This document shows, piece after piece, positions 18,370 through 27,584 of a DNA stretch of 64,000 bases. The notes under the pieces were generated by a model. It worked only from the letters and a program-made list of their open reading frames with translations, was not told where the DNA came from and did not search any database. Origin of the DNA: Victivallales bacterium (GTDB lineage Bacteria > Verrucomicrobiota > Lentisphaeria > Oligosphaerales > Oligosphaeraceae); NCBI GenBank assembly GCA_017535315.1, contig JAFXUD010000003.1, forward strand, positions 1-64,000, read 5' to 3'. Within the stretch, counting starts at the first letter, position 1. Each line of letters opens with the position of its first letter. Position numbers and translations under genes: made by a program.

Positions 18370-20373
18370 TTATCTTGCGTCTTCCAGCACGGCCATGGCG
18401 TAGCCCTTGACCACGGGGATGGTAAAGGTGGCATAGTCATCCTGGATAGTGAAAGGCAGGGGAGTTCTGTCTGGTGCAAGATAGAGAGTGGTTGGCTGAA
18501 AGCCGTCAAGACGCAATTTTGCCTTGACATCAAGCGCAATGGATGGCTCCTCGACGATTTCCATATGCGTGCCCCGCTTTTCGGGAACGTAGCACAGGAG
18601 GTGGAGGATGCGGCGGCTTGGCTGTGTGGTGATGGTGGCCTGCCCAAAGGAGGGGAAGTTTTCTAGGTGGAGCAGGGGATTTGGGAGCAATCTGCGCAGT
18701 AGATTACGAAGGAGAGTTCGGTAGGCACAGGCTGCGTGCTCAAAATAGGCCGCGCCGAGGGGGAAGGTGAAGTGGCAGCCTTCGGCGAAGGCGACGATGC
18801 CTGGGCGTCCCGTCAGCTCCTTTTCAGGAATGTAGAGGTATTCGTGTTTATAGTCCCAGTCGCCAAGGTGGAAGTAGCCTTTGCCGAGTTCCGCCAGAGG
18901 AGTGCCCTGCTTGACTTCCACGGCGATGCCTTGGTTGTAGATAGTGGTGCCGATGTCGGGCATATCCTCTGCGATGTCTTGAGATGGATGAATGAAGGTG
19001 TATTGGCATGGTTCGTCCCCAAGGAACCTCATGGCTTTTCGGTGGCAAGGGAGGACGAAGTTCGTGCCGTCGGGAGCAAGTCCCGCCCAAGCGGAGCTGA
19101 TGAGCTTGCCTCCCTGTTCGAGATAGGCTTGTAGTTTGGTGGCAAACTTTGCGTCCAGGCGGACGAAGTCGGGGAGGATGAGCAGATGGTAGCGGGTGAA
19201 GTCCGCTTCGGCGTTGATAACGTCAAACTGCTGTTTCAACTCCAGTAGCATGCGGGAATACCCGCGCAAAGCGGTGGCGCATTTTGCGTTGTTTTCGTCG
19301 CCACAGCCGACGAGCCAAGGGGCAAGGATGGCGATTTCCGTGACGGGTTTTGCGCCGTCTGTCCACTCGTCCAGTTTTGCGATGGTGGAATAGACGTTGC
19401 CAATCATCTTATAGACGGCTGGTTCGAGGCGGCACCTGGGATGCAGGTGGTCGCCGATGCAGCAGTTGCCGCCATTGACGACAGAGTTGAGGCAGTCGTA
19501 GAGTAGGGCGGGTTCGGGGCGGATGCCGCCCAGGTCGCCCCAACTGCCTTGGAAGCGTCCTGTCATGGTGGAGTATGGCTTGCCAAGGGTGCGGATGTAG
19601 CGGATTCGTGCGGGGAGGTAGTCGTAGCCCCAGCCACCCTGCGGGAGCACTTCCAGTTCTTGGTGGGTGGGTTGATAGGCGGCTTCCAGTCCCAGAAAGT
19701 ACATGAACAGGTTGTCGCGCCTTTCCGTTGCCTTCGCTATGATGGAGTCCTTCATGTCCAGGCTGCTTTGGAAAGCGAGTTTGCGGACATCGTCGTCGTT
19801 TTTCATATCAAGGCCGAGAGCTTCTGCCTTCTCAACGCACTCGATGCCGTAGCAGGGGGTGGGGGTGAGGGAATCGAAGAGAAGACCATCGACGGGATAG
19901 GCCTCCAGCACCTCGTCAACCATCTGGAGGATAAGGTCGCGGTAGGGGGAGTTGAAGCACATCGTGCGGAACCAATGGTTCATCACATCGAATTTGTAAA
20001 CCTGCCCCAGTTTGTTCACACTGCACCAGTCGCGGTGGCGCAGGGCGTGCTCGTGGCTGAGACCAACGTTGAAGTAGGCGGCGACGCGAATACCCTCGTT
20101 GTGGCACGCATCGACCATCTCCCCCAGCAAATCCCGCTTGAGATCAGGGTAGATGTACCCCACTTTTGTCGGGTAATAGCAAAAGCCGAGATTGCACTTT
20201 GCAAAGACGTTGACATATTCTACACCCGCGTCGCGGAGCGTGGCTGCGAACTCTTTACCGTTGAACTGGCTGCCGAGGTCGTCGATACCTGGCATCGTGT
20301 GGAAGTCAAGATGAACGGCACGCTTTGGGAAACGAAGGAGTGGCGACGGCGAGAAAGGCTTCTTGTTCTCCAT
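18370..20373 (-). CDS. GHL6-like putative glycoside hydrolase with beta-galactosidase trimerisation-like domain
   Basis: A 667-residue protein with no signal peptide. The N-terminal ~330 residues look like a TIM barrel of the hypothetical glycosyl hydrolase 6 / alpha-amylase-like type (HLDFHTMPG, VAAYFNVGLSHEHA, VDGLLFDSLT with a candidate catalytic Asp). The next ~200 residues (TEIAILAPWLVGCG, YHLLILPDFVRLDAK) resemble the glutamine-amidotransferase-like trimerisation domain of GH42 enzymes, followed by a beta-rich C terminus. Substrate unknown. It lies downstream of a secreted SGNH hydrolase and a Na+ symporter on the same strand, suggesting a small carbohydrate-utilisation unit. Confidence 0.68.
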   Translation of the reverse strand: MENKKPFSPSPLLRFPKRAVHLDFHTMPGIDDLGSQFNGKEFAATLRDAGVEYVNVFAKCNLGFCYYPTKVGYIYPDLKRDLLGEMVDACHNEGIRVAAYFNVGLSHEHALRHRDWCSVNKLGQVYKFDVMNHWFRTMCFNSPYRDLILQMVDEVLEAYPVDGLLFDSLTPTPCYGIECVEKAEALGLDMKNDDDVRKLAFQSSLDMKDSIIAKATERRDNLFMYFLGLEAAYQPTHQELEVLPQGGWGYDYLPARIRYIRTLGKPYSTMTGRFQGSWGDLGGIRPEPALLYDCLNSVVNGGNCCIGDHLHPRCRLEPAVYKMIGNVYSTIAKLDEWTDGAKPVTEIAILAPWLVGCGDENNAKCATALRGYSRMLLELKQQFDVINAEADFTRYHLLILPDFVRLDAKFATKLQAYLEQGGKLISSAWAGLAPDGTNFVLPCHRKAMRFLGDEPCQYTFIHPSQDIAEDMPDIGTTIYNQGIAVEVKQGTPLAELGKGYFHLGDWDYKHEYLYIPEKELTGRPGIVAFAEGCHFTFPLGAAYFEHAACAYRTLLRNLLRRLLPNPLLHLENFPSFGQATITTQPSRRILHLLCYVPEKRGTHMEIVEEPSIALDVKAKLRLDGFQPTTLYLAPDRTPLPFTIQDDYATFTIPVVKGYAMAVLEDAR

Positions 20374-20478
20374 AATTGTTACTTGGAAGATTTATTAACC
20401 ACGAGGGGGAGGACCAGGGCTCTATTGAGGTGGCTAGCCACTAATCACTAACCACTCTCAACTGTCCCAAAGACCAAT

Positions 20479-21705
20479 CTACTTCTTGTACGCCTCGATG
20501 ATGGCATCGGTGACGGCCTTGGCAAGGGTGTCCTGTTCTGGGCCTGGCTTGAAGTGGACGTTGTTCCCTTTGCGCCATTCGTCGAAGACGGGGGAGTTGC
20601 GAACGACTGCGTTCAGGTCGCAGACAACCACCTGCGGGAACTCCGCCAGGACAGGCTTCACCGCCTCGTTGTATTTGAGCTCCTCGTCCTTGTGGCGGCC
20701 CCAGTTGCCATACGCATGGCCGTCGTTCGGGACGGGTGTGGTCATGACCCAGACCAGTTTCATGCCCGTCTTGGAGAGGAAGGTGAGTTCGCGGCGGATA
20801 TTGGCTGCGTAGTCGGCTGGTTCGATGCGGTGCGTATTGCCGAAGGCCTTAGTTTCCAGGTTGTAGTCCTGCAAGAGGTCATGCAGTCCATGGTTGAGCA
20901 CGACGACATCCCATTTGGATGCAGGGTTGGCGTAGTCGCCGAGCCACATCGCCAGGCAGGCCAGTCCGCGTGTGCTGGGACCGCCATTTGCGGGGATGCG
21001 GTGGTAGTTGAACTTGCCCTTCATCAGGGCCTTGGCGGCGTTGTTGTAGTTCATGCTGATGGAATCGCCCACGACGAGGACGCTGGGAAGCGAGAGGTCG
21101 TCATCTTTGCGCTCATCCTCTTTCTGAGTGACTTCGACCAAAGTGAGAATCTGGTCATCGCCGACGTTGTTGACCCAAAGGCGCAAGGCGTCGATGCGCG
21201 GCTTGATATCCGCCACATCCATCGGGAAGAACTCAATACCTGTGCCAGACCCCTTGATGCGCTTGCCGTCGATTTCAATCTCAAAGGTGTTTTTGCCAGT
21301 TGGGAAGAAGGGTGCGCGAAGACCGATGCCTGTGGGGCTCCAGCCTGGTTTTTGCGGCTGGATGTGGAATTCGATGCGGGCGCATTTGAAGGGCTTGCCC
21401 TCTTCTGCTAGCTTGTGGTTAGGGGCATCAAGATAGAAAAGGGCTACGCGCCCAGGTGCGATGGTGGTCATGTCGATGCCTTCGACTTTCCTTTGGAACA
21501 GTGTCTTGTCAGTCCATTTCAGGTTGAAGCTGGACTGGCTCTCATCTGTCTTCGGGTCATACGCCGTACTGGCCAGGACGGTCATTTCCTTTGCGTCCAT
21601 GTCGATCTTGTACGCCAGGCCCGTGTCCCCGTTCTTCATTTTGAAATTGGCCCCAAAAGCAAAAGTGGATGCAAGGCAAAGGGATGTGAGAAGTTGTTTG
21701 TTCAT
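20479..21705 (-). CDS. Secreted SGNH/GDSL hydrolase
   Basis: A 408-residue protein with a signal peptide (MNKQLLTSLCLASTFAFGA). Residues ~20-200 form a beta-rich N-terminal domain. The hydrolase domain carries block I VVGDSISMN near 209-214, glycine block II (NGGPSTRG), a block III variant LNHGLHD and block V NNVHFKPG near the end, giving a complete Ser/Asn/Asp-x-x-His set. Carbohydrate esterase activity (deacetylation of polysaccharide) is the likely role. A very strong ribosome site AAAGGAGG precedes the ATG, and a sigma70-like promoter is visible upstream (21742-21771). The gene is insulated from the upstream symporter by a terminator at 21812. Confidence 0.82.
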   Translation of the reverse strand: MNKQLLTSLCLASTFAFGANFKMKNGDTGLAYKIDMDAKEMTVLASTAYDPKTDESQSSFNLKWTDKTLFQRKVEGIDMTTIAPGRVALFYLDAPNHKLAEEGKPFKCARIEFHIQPQKPGWSPTGIGLRAPFFPTGKNTFEIEIDGKRIKGSGTGIEFFPMDVADIKPRIDALRLWVNNVGDDQILTLVEVTQKEDERKDDDLSLPSVLVVGDSISMNYNNAAKALMKGKFNYHRIPANGGPSTRGLACLAMWLGDYANPASKWDVVVLNHGLHDLLQDYNLETKAFGNTHRIEPADYAANIRRELTFLSKTGMKLVWVMTTPVPNDGHAYGNWGRHKDEELKYNEAVKPVLAEFPQVVVCDLNAVVRNSPVFDEWRKGNNVHFKPGPEQDTLAKAVTDAIIEAYKK

Positions 21706-21741
21706 TGAGCCTCCTTTAGTTCATTATCAAGAATGTCTGTT

Positions 21742-21771
21742 AATATAGTGTAATTTAACATAATTCGTCAT
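21742..21771 (-). promoter_or_regulatory. Candidate sigma70-type promoter of the SGNH hydrolase gene
   Basis: On the minus strand ATGACG (21766-21771, 4/6 to the -35 consensus) is followed after 18 bp by TATATT (21742-21747, 5/6 to -10). The predicted start lies ~30 nt upstream of the ATG, leaving room for the AAAGGAGG site. Confidence 0.4.
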
Positions 21772-21811
21772 TTCTGCGAATGAAATAATGCTTTTTTCTT
21801 GACAAAAAAAG

Positions 21812-21841
21812 AACGCGGGCAACGGATTGCCCGCGTTTTAA
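21812..21841. terminator. Rho-independent terminator (works in both directions)
   Basis: An 11-bp perfect stem AACGCGGGCAA / TTGCCCGCGTT with a CGGA loop. It is followed by TTT on the plus strand and by TTCTTTTTTT on the minus strand. The minus direction would end the symporter transcript. Confidence 0.85.
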
Positions 21842-21880
21842 GATTCGACGATGAGCCATCGTCGTTACACCATCAAGTGT

Positions 21881-22024
21881 TTATTCGCCATGGAAGGCAC
21901 CTGTGTTGGACCAGGTGTAGCCCAGGTACATGGGGCTGGAGCCGTGGAGTTGCGTGGCCTTGAGGGGGGCGACGTGGCCGTTCAGGAAGCCGCAGTTTGA
22001 GGCCCCTGCATGGGCGATGTGTAT
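21881..22024 (-). pseudogene. Remnant of an H-X9-DG pseudopilin C terminus
   Basis: A 47-codon open segment directly after the symporter stop reads HAGASNCGFLNG followed by HVAPLKATQLHG and YLGYTWSN. His, nine residues, then Asn-Gly matches the H-X9-DG signature of prepilin-type proteins (with D to N), and the complete example at 39844 shows H-X9-DG exactly. There is no start codon, prepilin leader or N-terminal helix. It is probably the 3' end of a gene deleted when the symporter gene was joined here. Confidence 0.65.
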
Positions 22025-22034
22025 ATGTAGTTGA

Positions 22035-24452
22035 TTATTGTTTGTTTTCAGGCTTGTCGTCGTTTTTTGCATTTTTGTCAAGGGCTTCGAGGGCCTGCTT
22101 GTCGGCGAGGGACATGTTGCCTTCGACGCGTCCATCGTCGAGGATGTTGGTTTCCTTGCGTTCGGCCAGGTCACGGAAGAGTTGCTTCAGGCCAAAGAAG
22201 CCGCCGATGCCGAACCAGAATGTGCTGACGAGGGCGATGAAGCCAGGGACAACGAAGTGGATGATGATAAAGTAGGTGCTCCACCATTGGATGGGCCAGC
22301 GGGAGAAGGTGTTCCAGATGACGGTTCCGATGAAGTTCAGGCAGAAGCCATAGACGAAACTGTGGCAGAAGATGCCATACGCGATGAAGCGGTCGCCTTT
22401 GGAGTATTCGGGAGTGATGCCAATAATGTTTTTGAAGATGTGGCGGGGCGTCCATTTGCGGGTAAGGTCGCGCTGCTCATTCAGACCATACTTACCGCGG
22501 TGCAGCATTCGTTCCAGGTTGAAGGGCTCCTTACAGGTGCATTTGGAGACAATGACGTAAAGAATGACGGTAAGAAGGGAGAGGAAGAAGGCGAACTCAA
22601 CGGAATTAACGGGGCATTTCACTTCATTCATGCTCCAGGTGATCCAGTCGCCGAACGGGGCGGAGAGTGTGCGGAGGATTTTGTCGCAGGTCTCGACCAT
22701 TCCTGCCTTCGCGATGGCTGGATAGACGATGTTAGCCCAGTTGCGTTGGATGAGGATGTAACTAGTACTCATGATGGAGCTGGTGATGAGCGAGGTCCAC
22801 GCGCCTGCGGTTGTTCCAAAGCGGCTATAGAGGCCGAAGACCATGACGGCGCCTGCGCCGCTGGTGAACATGGAGGTGACCAGGGAGACGAACATGTGGA
22901 TGTAGTCCAACTGCTGCATGAAATAGGAACCAGCGAGGAAGAAGACGCCGATGCTGATGGCGACGATGCGGATCATCCACACATGCTGCTCAGGCGTGAA
23001 GGGCTTTTTCCGAAGGGGCAGAACGACATCCTGCGCGATGGTGAGGGCGGCGCTGTAGATTCGCGTGTCATCAGTGGAGAGCATGGCGAGGAAGAGGAGA
23101 AGTGCGAAGAGGCCGAAAAGACCGTGCGGGAGCAATTTCCTCATGGTGACGGAGAGGTTCAACTGGTTGTAGAGGGTGCGGCACTGCTGGAATTTATCGT
23201 TGGCTATTCCTTCTGCATCGATAAGTGCCTTGTCCTTTATCTCCTGGGAGAGTTCGGCGTTTTCTGGTTTCTCGAACTCCTGGAGTTTCAAAGAACGCGC
23301 GTCGTCTTTGAGGGTCGTGTGGATGATGTCCAGGAAGGCGGTGTCGAGGTTTTCATTCTGGGAGAGTGGCTTGTCCACGCCGATTTCATGGACTTGTGGC
23401 GGAATCTTATCAATGGCTTCCTTGAGGAGTTCCCGTGTGTGTTCATCGCTCTTGAAGACATCGGCTGTTGCGCGGACGGCGAGGTCCTTGCGGACTTCAT
23501 TGGCCTCGGTGGCGAAGTCCTTGTGGTTGAGGAAGGTGATGAGCGCGCAGGAGATGAGGATGTAGAAGACGGTAACAAGAGAGCCGCGCCATCCGCCGAG
23601 GAGTCCAGCCATCTTCTGCTCTTGCGGGGTTTTTGCGGCGGTGGAGTAACCTGCGCCGATCCAGTTGGCTCGGTTCATGACGGTGGAGTATGCGGCGACG
23701 ATAACCATAGAGAAGAAGTTGAAGTCGCGCAATTTCTTGATGTCATACGGGTTGAGGAAACTCTCTCCTGGCACACGGTCCATCATCACAGGCATGATTT
23801 CCTTTGAGAAGGAGAACTTATAGAAGATGAAGATGACGAAGCAGAGGAGGATGGGGTAGAGAATCATGCCCTGGATGGAGTCGGTGACAATCAGGCTGAG
23901 AGTGCCGCCACAGCAGATGAGGGTGATGGCCAGGGTGAGGAAGAGAATCATCAGGAGAACATACGTGGAGAAGTTGATTCCGCAGAATTTGAAATAGTCT
24001 GGCAAGTCCAGCATGCGGATGAAGAAGCGCGCCGCAATGGCGGGCATGATCATGTTGGCCAGCATTTCGGAGAGGGAGCGGAGCCCCGCCGCGAAGATAC
24101 GGAATTTGCGGCTGTAGCGCATCTCCAGGAACTGCCCCAGGCTCATCGCCTTGGTTTCACGGAAGCGATAGACGCAGAAGCCAGTCAGACTTAGAACAAT
24201 GCTCAAGGGGGCAAGGATGCTGCTCCAGAAACTGACGGAGAAGCCTGTCTTGTAGTGGCTTTCTATGTAGGTGACGAGGCCGATGATGGAGAGGGCGTTC
24301 GCCAGGTCGCCGACGCAAATGACGTAGCGCCCGCAGATGCGGCCAGCCGAAAGGAAGTCTGATACGCCTCGTATGTATTTGCGGGAGTAAATGCCCATAA
24401 ACATGACGAAACACACTGGGATTACCAGAATCAACCAATCATACCAAACCAT
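22035..24452 (-). CDS. Sodium:solute symporter (SSS family) with large hydrophilic insertion
   Basis: An 805-residue polytopic protein of the SSS/LeuT fold, longer than the usual 450-600 residues. N-terminal helices (DWLILVIPVCFVMFMGIYSR) and the SAGRICGRYV segment fit the family. A hydrophilic stretch of ~120 residues interrupts the membrane domain around residues 310-440 (DEHTRELLKEAIDKIPPQVH), and a second polar extension precedes the last membrane helices. It should couple Na+ influx to uptake of a sugar or organic acid. It is co-directional with the SGNH hydrolase and GHL6-like hydrolase but separated from them by a terminator. GAGG upstream of the ATG supports the start. Confidence 0.85.
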   Translation of the reverse strand: MVWYDWLILVIPVCFVMFMGIYSRKYIRGVSDFLSAGRICGRYVICVGDLANALSIIGLVTYIESHYKTGFSVSFWSSILAPLSIVLSLTGFCVYRFRETKAMSLGQFLEMRYSRKFRIFAAGLRSLSEMLANMIMPAIAARFFIRMLDLPDYFKFCGINFSTYVLLMILFLTLAITLICCGGTLSLIVTDSIQGMILYPILLCFVIFIFYKFSFSKEIMPVMMDRVPGESFLNPYDIKKLRDFNFFSMVIVAAYSTVMNRANWIGAGYSTAAKTPQEQKMAGLLGGWRGSLVTVFYILISCALITFLNHKDFATEANEVRKDLAVRATADVFKSDEHTRELLKEAIDKIPPQVHEIGVDKPLSQNENLDTAFLDIIHTTLKDDARSLKLQEFEKPENAELSQEIKDKALIDAEGIANDKFQQCRTLYNQLNLSVTMRKLLPHGLFGLFALLLFLAMLSTDDTRIYSAALTIAQDVVLPLRKKPFTPEQHVWMIRIVAISIGVFFLAGSYFMQQLDYIHMFVSLVTSMFTSGAGAVMVFGLYSRFGTTAGAWTSLITSSIMSTSYILIQRNWANIVYPAIAKAGMVETCDKILRTLSAPFGDWITWSMNEVKCPVNSVEFAFFLSLLTVILYVIVSKCTCKEPFNLERMLHRGKYGLNEQRDLTRKWTPRHIFKNIIGITPEYSKGDRFIAYGIFCHSFVYGFCLNFIGTVIWNTFSRWPIQWWSTYFIIIHFVVPGFIALVSTFWFGIGGFFGLKQLFRDLAERKETNILDDGRVEGNMSLADKQALEALDKNAKNDDKPENKQ

Positions 24453-24741
24453 TTAGTCAAACCTCGTTTTGAATTGCTGTTGGGGGCAAGGCAAAGCAGC
24501 CGTAAGAGCTGAACGTTGGCTTTTTTGCCATGGTCACACTTGTATCTGATAATTATATTACATAAAACCCAAAAAACAATGCAGAAGGTCGTTTTTTTCG
24601 GGTAATCTGCGGGGAAATAGTCGGCGGTCAGGGGGCAAAGGATATTTCGGTTGGGCGAGCTGGAGAGGGGGCTCGCCGAGCGGCGGGAACAGGACAGGTA
24701 ATCACGGTGCTAAAGCACCCTTTACTGGATGGGAACGGGAG
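24453..24741. other. Intergenic region upstream of the symporter
   Basis: Holds the symporter leader. A minus-strand TATAAT (24552-24557) with TTGTTT 16 bp further upstream is a possible promoter. A TTGGC/GCCAA-type hairpin lies near 24515-24532. The rest (24600-24740) shows no gene or clear signal. Confidence 0.35.
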
Positions 24742-27270
24742 TTATCGCCTTTGGATATAGCATGTAAAGGCTTTTGCAAGCAATGCCAGTGAGGGAGGAG
24801 GCTGATTATCGGGCATCACAGGAGACGGTTCGTGGGAAAAGTTGTATGCAATGGAGGTCCCCATCAGGTACAGCCAGAAGGTCGATTCCTTGTTTTGTGG
24901 GAGGGAGGCAAGCAATTGGTTGAACTTTGCGGTAGAGAATTCAGGTTGCAAGTTAGCCAGTGCGCGGAAAGCGTCTCTTTCGTATTTGGGCGAGATAGGG
25001 GCGGCTCCCAGAAGGTCGGCTGCCGTCTGGATGCCGCCTTGTTTCCCATTGAGTGCCTTTAGGCTGGCGTCAAGCGCAAGGAGCGATGGATAATATCGGA
25101 TGAGGCATGCATGGTTCATCGCCAGAATCTGTTCCGTCTGTTTCATGGCAGTCTCCAGATTACCATGGTTCAGGCAAAAGGAGCAGCGTGCCAGCAACCA
25201 GGCCATGATGGTTTCTCCGCCTTGGAGAGGCCAGTTTGGTGCATGTGCATCGACGTATGCAAGAAAAGTGGTGTCGCCTTTGTTCGACAGACCTTCTGGA
25301 GTATTAGCTGAGGCAATCCATGCACGTAGAAAAGCCCAGTCAATATCCCTGTCGATGATGTGCTCCAGCAGGCATTCGGCAGGATTGCCATCATAGTTGA
25401 TGAGCCTTTCCAAAAAGCGTTTGGAGGTTCCCTGAAAGCCATATCCTTCGAGGAAAACGTTTTCCTGTAATTTTGCTTGAAGGTCTGTTCTGAAGTGTTC
25501 AGATGGGGAATACTCCAGGAGGAGGGTGTAGCACTGGTAGAAGACGGTTCGCTTTGCCTGATCGTTTCCTGCGTAATTGTATTCTGTGAGGAACTGCTGT
25601 TCAAGGTTTGGCGATGGCGTGAAAAGCGGCAGTTTGTCAGGTGCTTTCAATCCATAGAGCATCAAGGGGAAGGCTGATAGCAGGGCCATAATTTGAGCGT
25701 CAGGTGGTGTCGTGCGCTGAAGCTTTTTTACGAAAGGAGCGAAAGCCTTTGAGCTGATGGGAGTTTCTGAAAACCTTGCCTCATAGAGTGCCTTGGCGAA
25801 TAGCAAGGCAAATGTGGCGGCTTCTTGTGCGTCTTTGGGAGTTTTGTCGAAAGGGTATGGAAATGGCTTTTCGCTGGAGAGAAAGGTGTTGGCTTTGGAC
25901 CAGTCCCCGAAGGCGAAGCGTGCAAGGGGTAACATGCTTTCCATAGCCTTTTGGTCAAGTTCACTCTCGAATGTTGCTGCTGCATTGCGGCAGAGTACGA
26001 GGTTATGGGCAGGGGGGTAGTGGTTGAATAGAGGAATCGCATGTGCTAGGGTGTTTTTATGCAGCTCAATGGGTGAGTTCAACAGCTCAAAGCCGTTCTT
26101 GATGGTTTCATCAAGGAGATTTTTCTCTGGAAACTTAATGCGCCCAAAGCGATTGAAGGCGGTCAAAGCAGTATGAAGGGCGGCGTTGTATTTTGCCTGT
26201 CTTTGCAGTTCCTTGGCTTCACGCGCCAGTTTTCCAGCCTGGATCTCTGGCAGGGCATAGCTGAGTTTGTCAAGAAGATCGATAAGGGAACGCTGATCGG
26301 CTTCTGAAAGGAGTGCAGCCTTTTTGTCAGCTGCAAGTATTTTTTTGATTGTGGAGGCTGTCAGATGGTCATTTGCGTTAAGCCATGAGATGCGTAATGC
26401 ACTCATCAGTTCGAGGATTTCCTTGGTGGAAGGTGTGAGGAAACGCTGAATCTGGCCGAGTAAGAACCAGTTGTTCAGGGTATCGACATTCGACGTTATC
26501 TTGTAATCCCCGAATTTGGCGGATTGCAAATAGCTTGCGACCATTGGTGCCTGTCCGCAAAAAAGAAGAACGGCCAGATAGGGCTTGGAGCTGTTTGGTT
26601 TGGTTGGCTCCTTTTCAAGCAGATGCTTGCAGAGTTCGACTAGGAGTCCTTCTTTGCGGAAAGCGTCCCATGTGAGGGTTCTGTCCAACGTGCCTCGGCT
26701 GGTTGTCTGGGTAAGCTTGATGACGTCGAAATCCAACGAGGTGATAACCTCTTCAGTCATGTTTTTGTTTTTGAGTTTTATGCCGAGGAGCGAGTCTTTT
26801 TGGGCGAGGATGGAGGTTTTTGCCTCGGCCAACGACGGGAGGACCTCCTGGTTGACGAATTGGAGGAGTTGTCTGGTTTTAGGCGGGAGCGAGGTGTCGA
26901 GCAGCCATTTGTCAATGGTCTGTACCATTGGTTCGACCGAGGAGGCGTCGATGTCGTAACGGAGTTTTGCCAATAGCAGGGCTGCTTTTGCATTGGCCTC
27001 GTTAAGAAGAAATCGCTTGCTTAGGTCAAACGGCAGATCTTGCCTGGAAGAAGTTGCCGTCTTTTGGTAGGAATTGGCGTTTGTTTTCTGTGCAATTGTC
27101 TTCTGGACAAATACTTTATTTTCCTCTGAATGTAGGATTGCTGTCTTTTTTTCACTTTGTCCTGTATGAGAGTTGGCGAAAGCAGCCAATGGTTTCTTCA
27201 ACGTCTCATTATATCCCGCAAAGGAAGCAAGGGGAACAAGAAGAACAAAGAACAATAGGAGATTAACCAT
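24742..27270 (-). CDS. Large exported protein of unknown function, helical-repeat-like
   Basis: About 842 residues. The start at 27270 (MVNLLLFFVLLVPLASFAG) gives a clear signal peptide and has AAGGGG about 10 nt upstream; 27312 is less likely. The mature protein is strongly alpha-helical, leucine- and alanine-rich, with segments resembling TPR/solenoid repeats (EAKELQRQAKYNAALHTALT, NHGNLETAMKQTEQILAMNH). No enzymatic motif was found. Upstream on the same strand, beyond a 194-bp inverted-repeat element, is a membrane Ser/Thr kinase. A periplasmic scaffold role is only a guess. Confidence 0.7.
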   Translation of the reverse strand: MVNLLLFFVLLVPLASFAGYNETLKKPLAAFANSHTGQSEKKTAILHSEENKVFVQKTIAQKTNANSYQKTATSSRQDLPFDLSKRFLLNEANAKAALLLAKLRYDIDASSVEPMVQTIDKWLLDTSLPPKTRQLLQFVNQEVLPSLAEAKTSILAQKDSLLGIKLKNKNMTEEVITSLDFDVIKLTQTTSRGTLDRTLTWDAFRKEGLLVELCKHLLEKEPTKPNSSKPYLAVLLFCGQAPMVASYLQSAKFGDYKITSNVDTLNNWFLLGQIQRFLTPSTKEILELMSALRISWLNANDHLTASTIKKILAADKKAALLSEADQRSLIDLLDKLSYALPEIQAGKLAREAKELQRQAKYNAALHTALTAFNRFGRIKFPEKNLLDETIKNGFELLNSPIELHKNTLAHAIPLFNHYPPAHNLVLCRNAAATFESELDQKAMESMLPLARFAFGDWSKANTFLSSEKPFPYPFDKTPKDAQEAATFALLFAKALYEARFSETPISSKAFAPFVKKLQRTTPPDAQIMALLSAFPLMLYGLKAPDKLPLFTPSPNLEQQFLTEYNYAGNDQAKRTVFYQCYTLLLEYSPSEHFRTDLQAKLQENVFLEGYGFQGTSKRFLERLINYDGNPAECLLEHIIDRDIDWAFLRAWIASANTPEGLSNKGDTTFLAYVDAHAPNWPLQGGETIMAWLLARCSFCLNHGNLETAMKQTEQILAMNHACLIRYYPSLLALDASLKALNGKQGGIQTAADLLGAAPISPKYERDAFRALANLQPEFSTAKFNQLLASLPQNKESTFWLYLMGTSIAYNFSHEPSPVMPDNQPPPSLALLAKAFTCYIQRR

Positions 27271-27355
27271 GTTTTTATGCCCCTTGCGTCGTTTAGATAT
27301 GCCAGGCATCAAAGACGTTTAAGTTATTTAGGTCGTTAAATCAACCCGTTTGGAA

Positions 27356-27549
27356 AACGCTATGTTCCCCAAGAGGGTAGGTAACGGCAACGATTTTTTG
27401 TTGTGCCCTTGCGGACGCTAAGTTCAGGGGGCATCCCTCCCCCACGCTGCGCGCCCTCGGGCGCTTGCGTGGGGTTACGCATGGTTGCGCACTCTGTGCG
27501 CTGCCGCTTCGCGGCCTCCGTAAACTACCCTGTTGGGGAACATAGCGTT
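27356..27549. mobile_element. 194-bp MITE-like element with 25-bp terminal inverted repeats
   Basis: The left end (27356-27380, beginning AACGCTATGTTCCCC) and right end (27525-27549) are complementary over 25 bp with one mismatch. The interior has GC-rich hairpins (CACGC...GCGTG near 27442-27475 and a GCGCAC...GTGCGC pair) and no coding capacity. TGGAA occurs at both outer edges, overlapping the right end by one base, and may be a short target duplication. It lies between the kinase stop and the start of the exported unknown gene. Confidence 0.75.
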
Positions 27550-27584
27550 GGAAAAAGAGCGTTCAGATTGCGCTTGTTTTGAAA

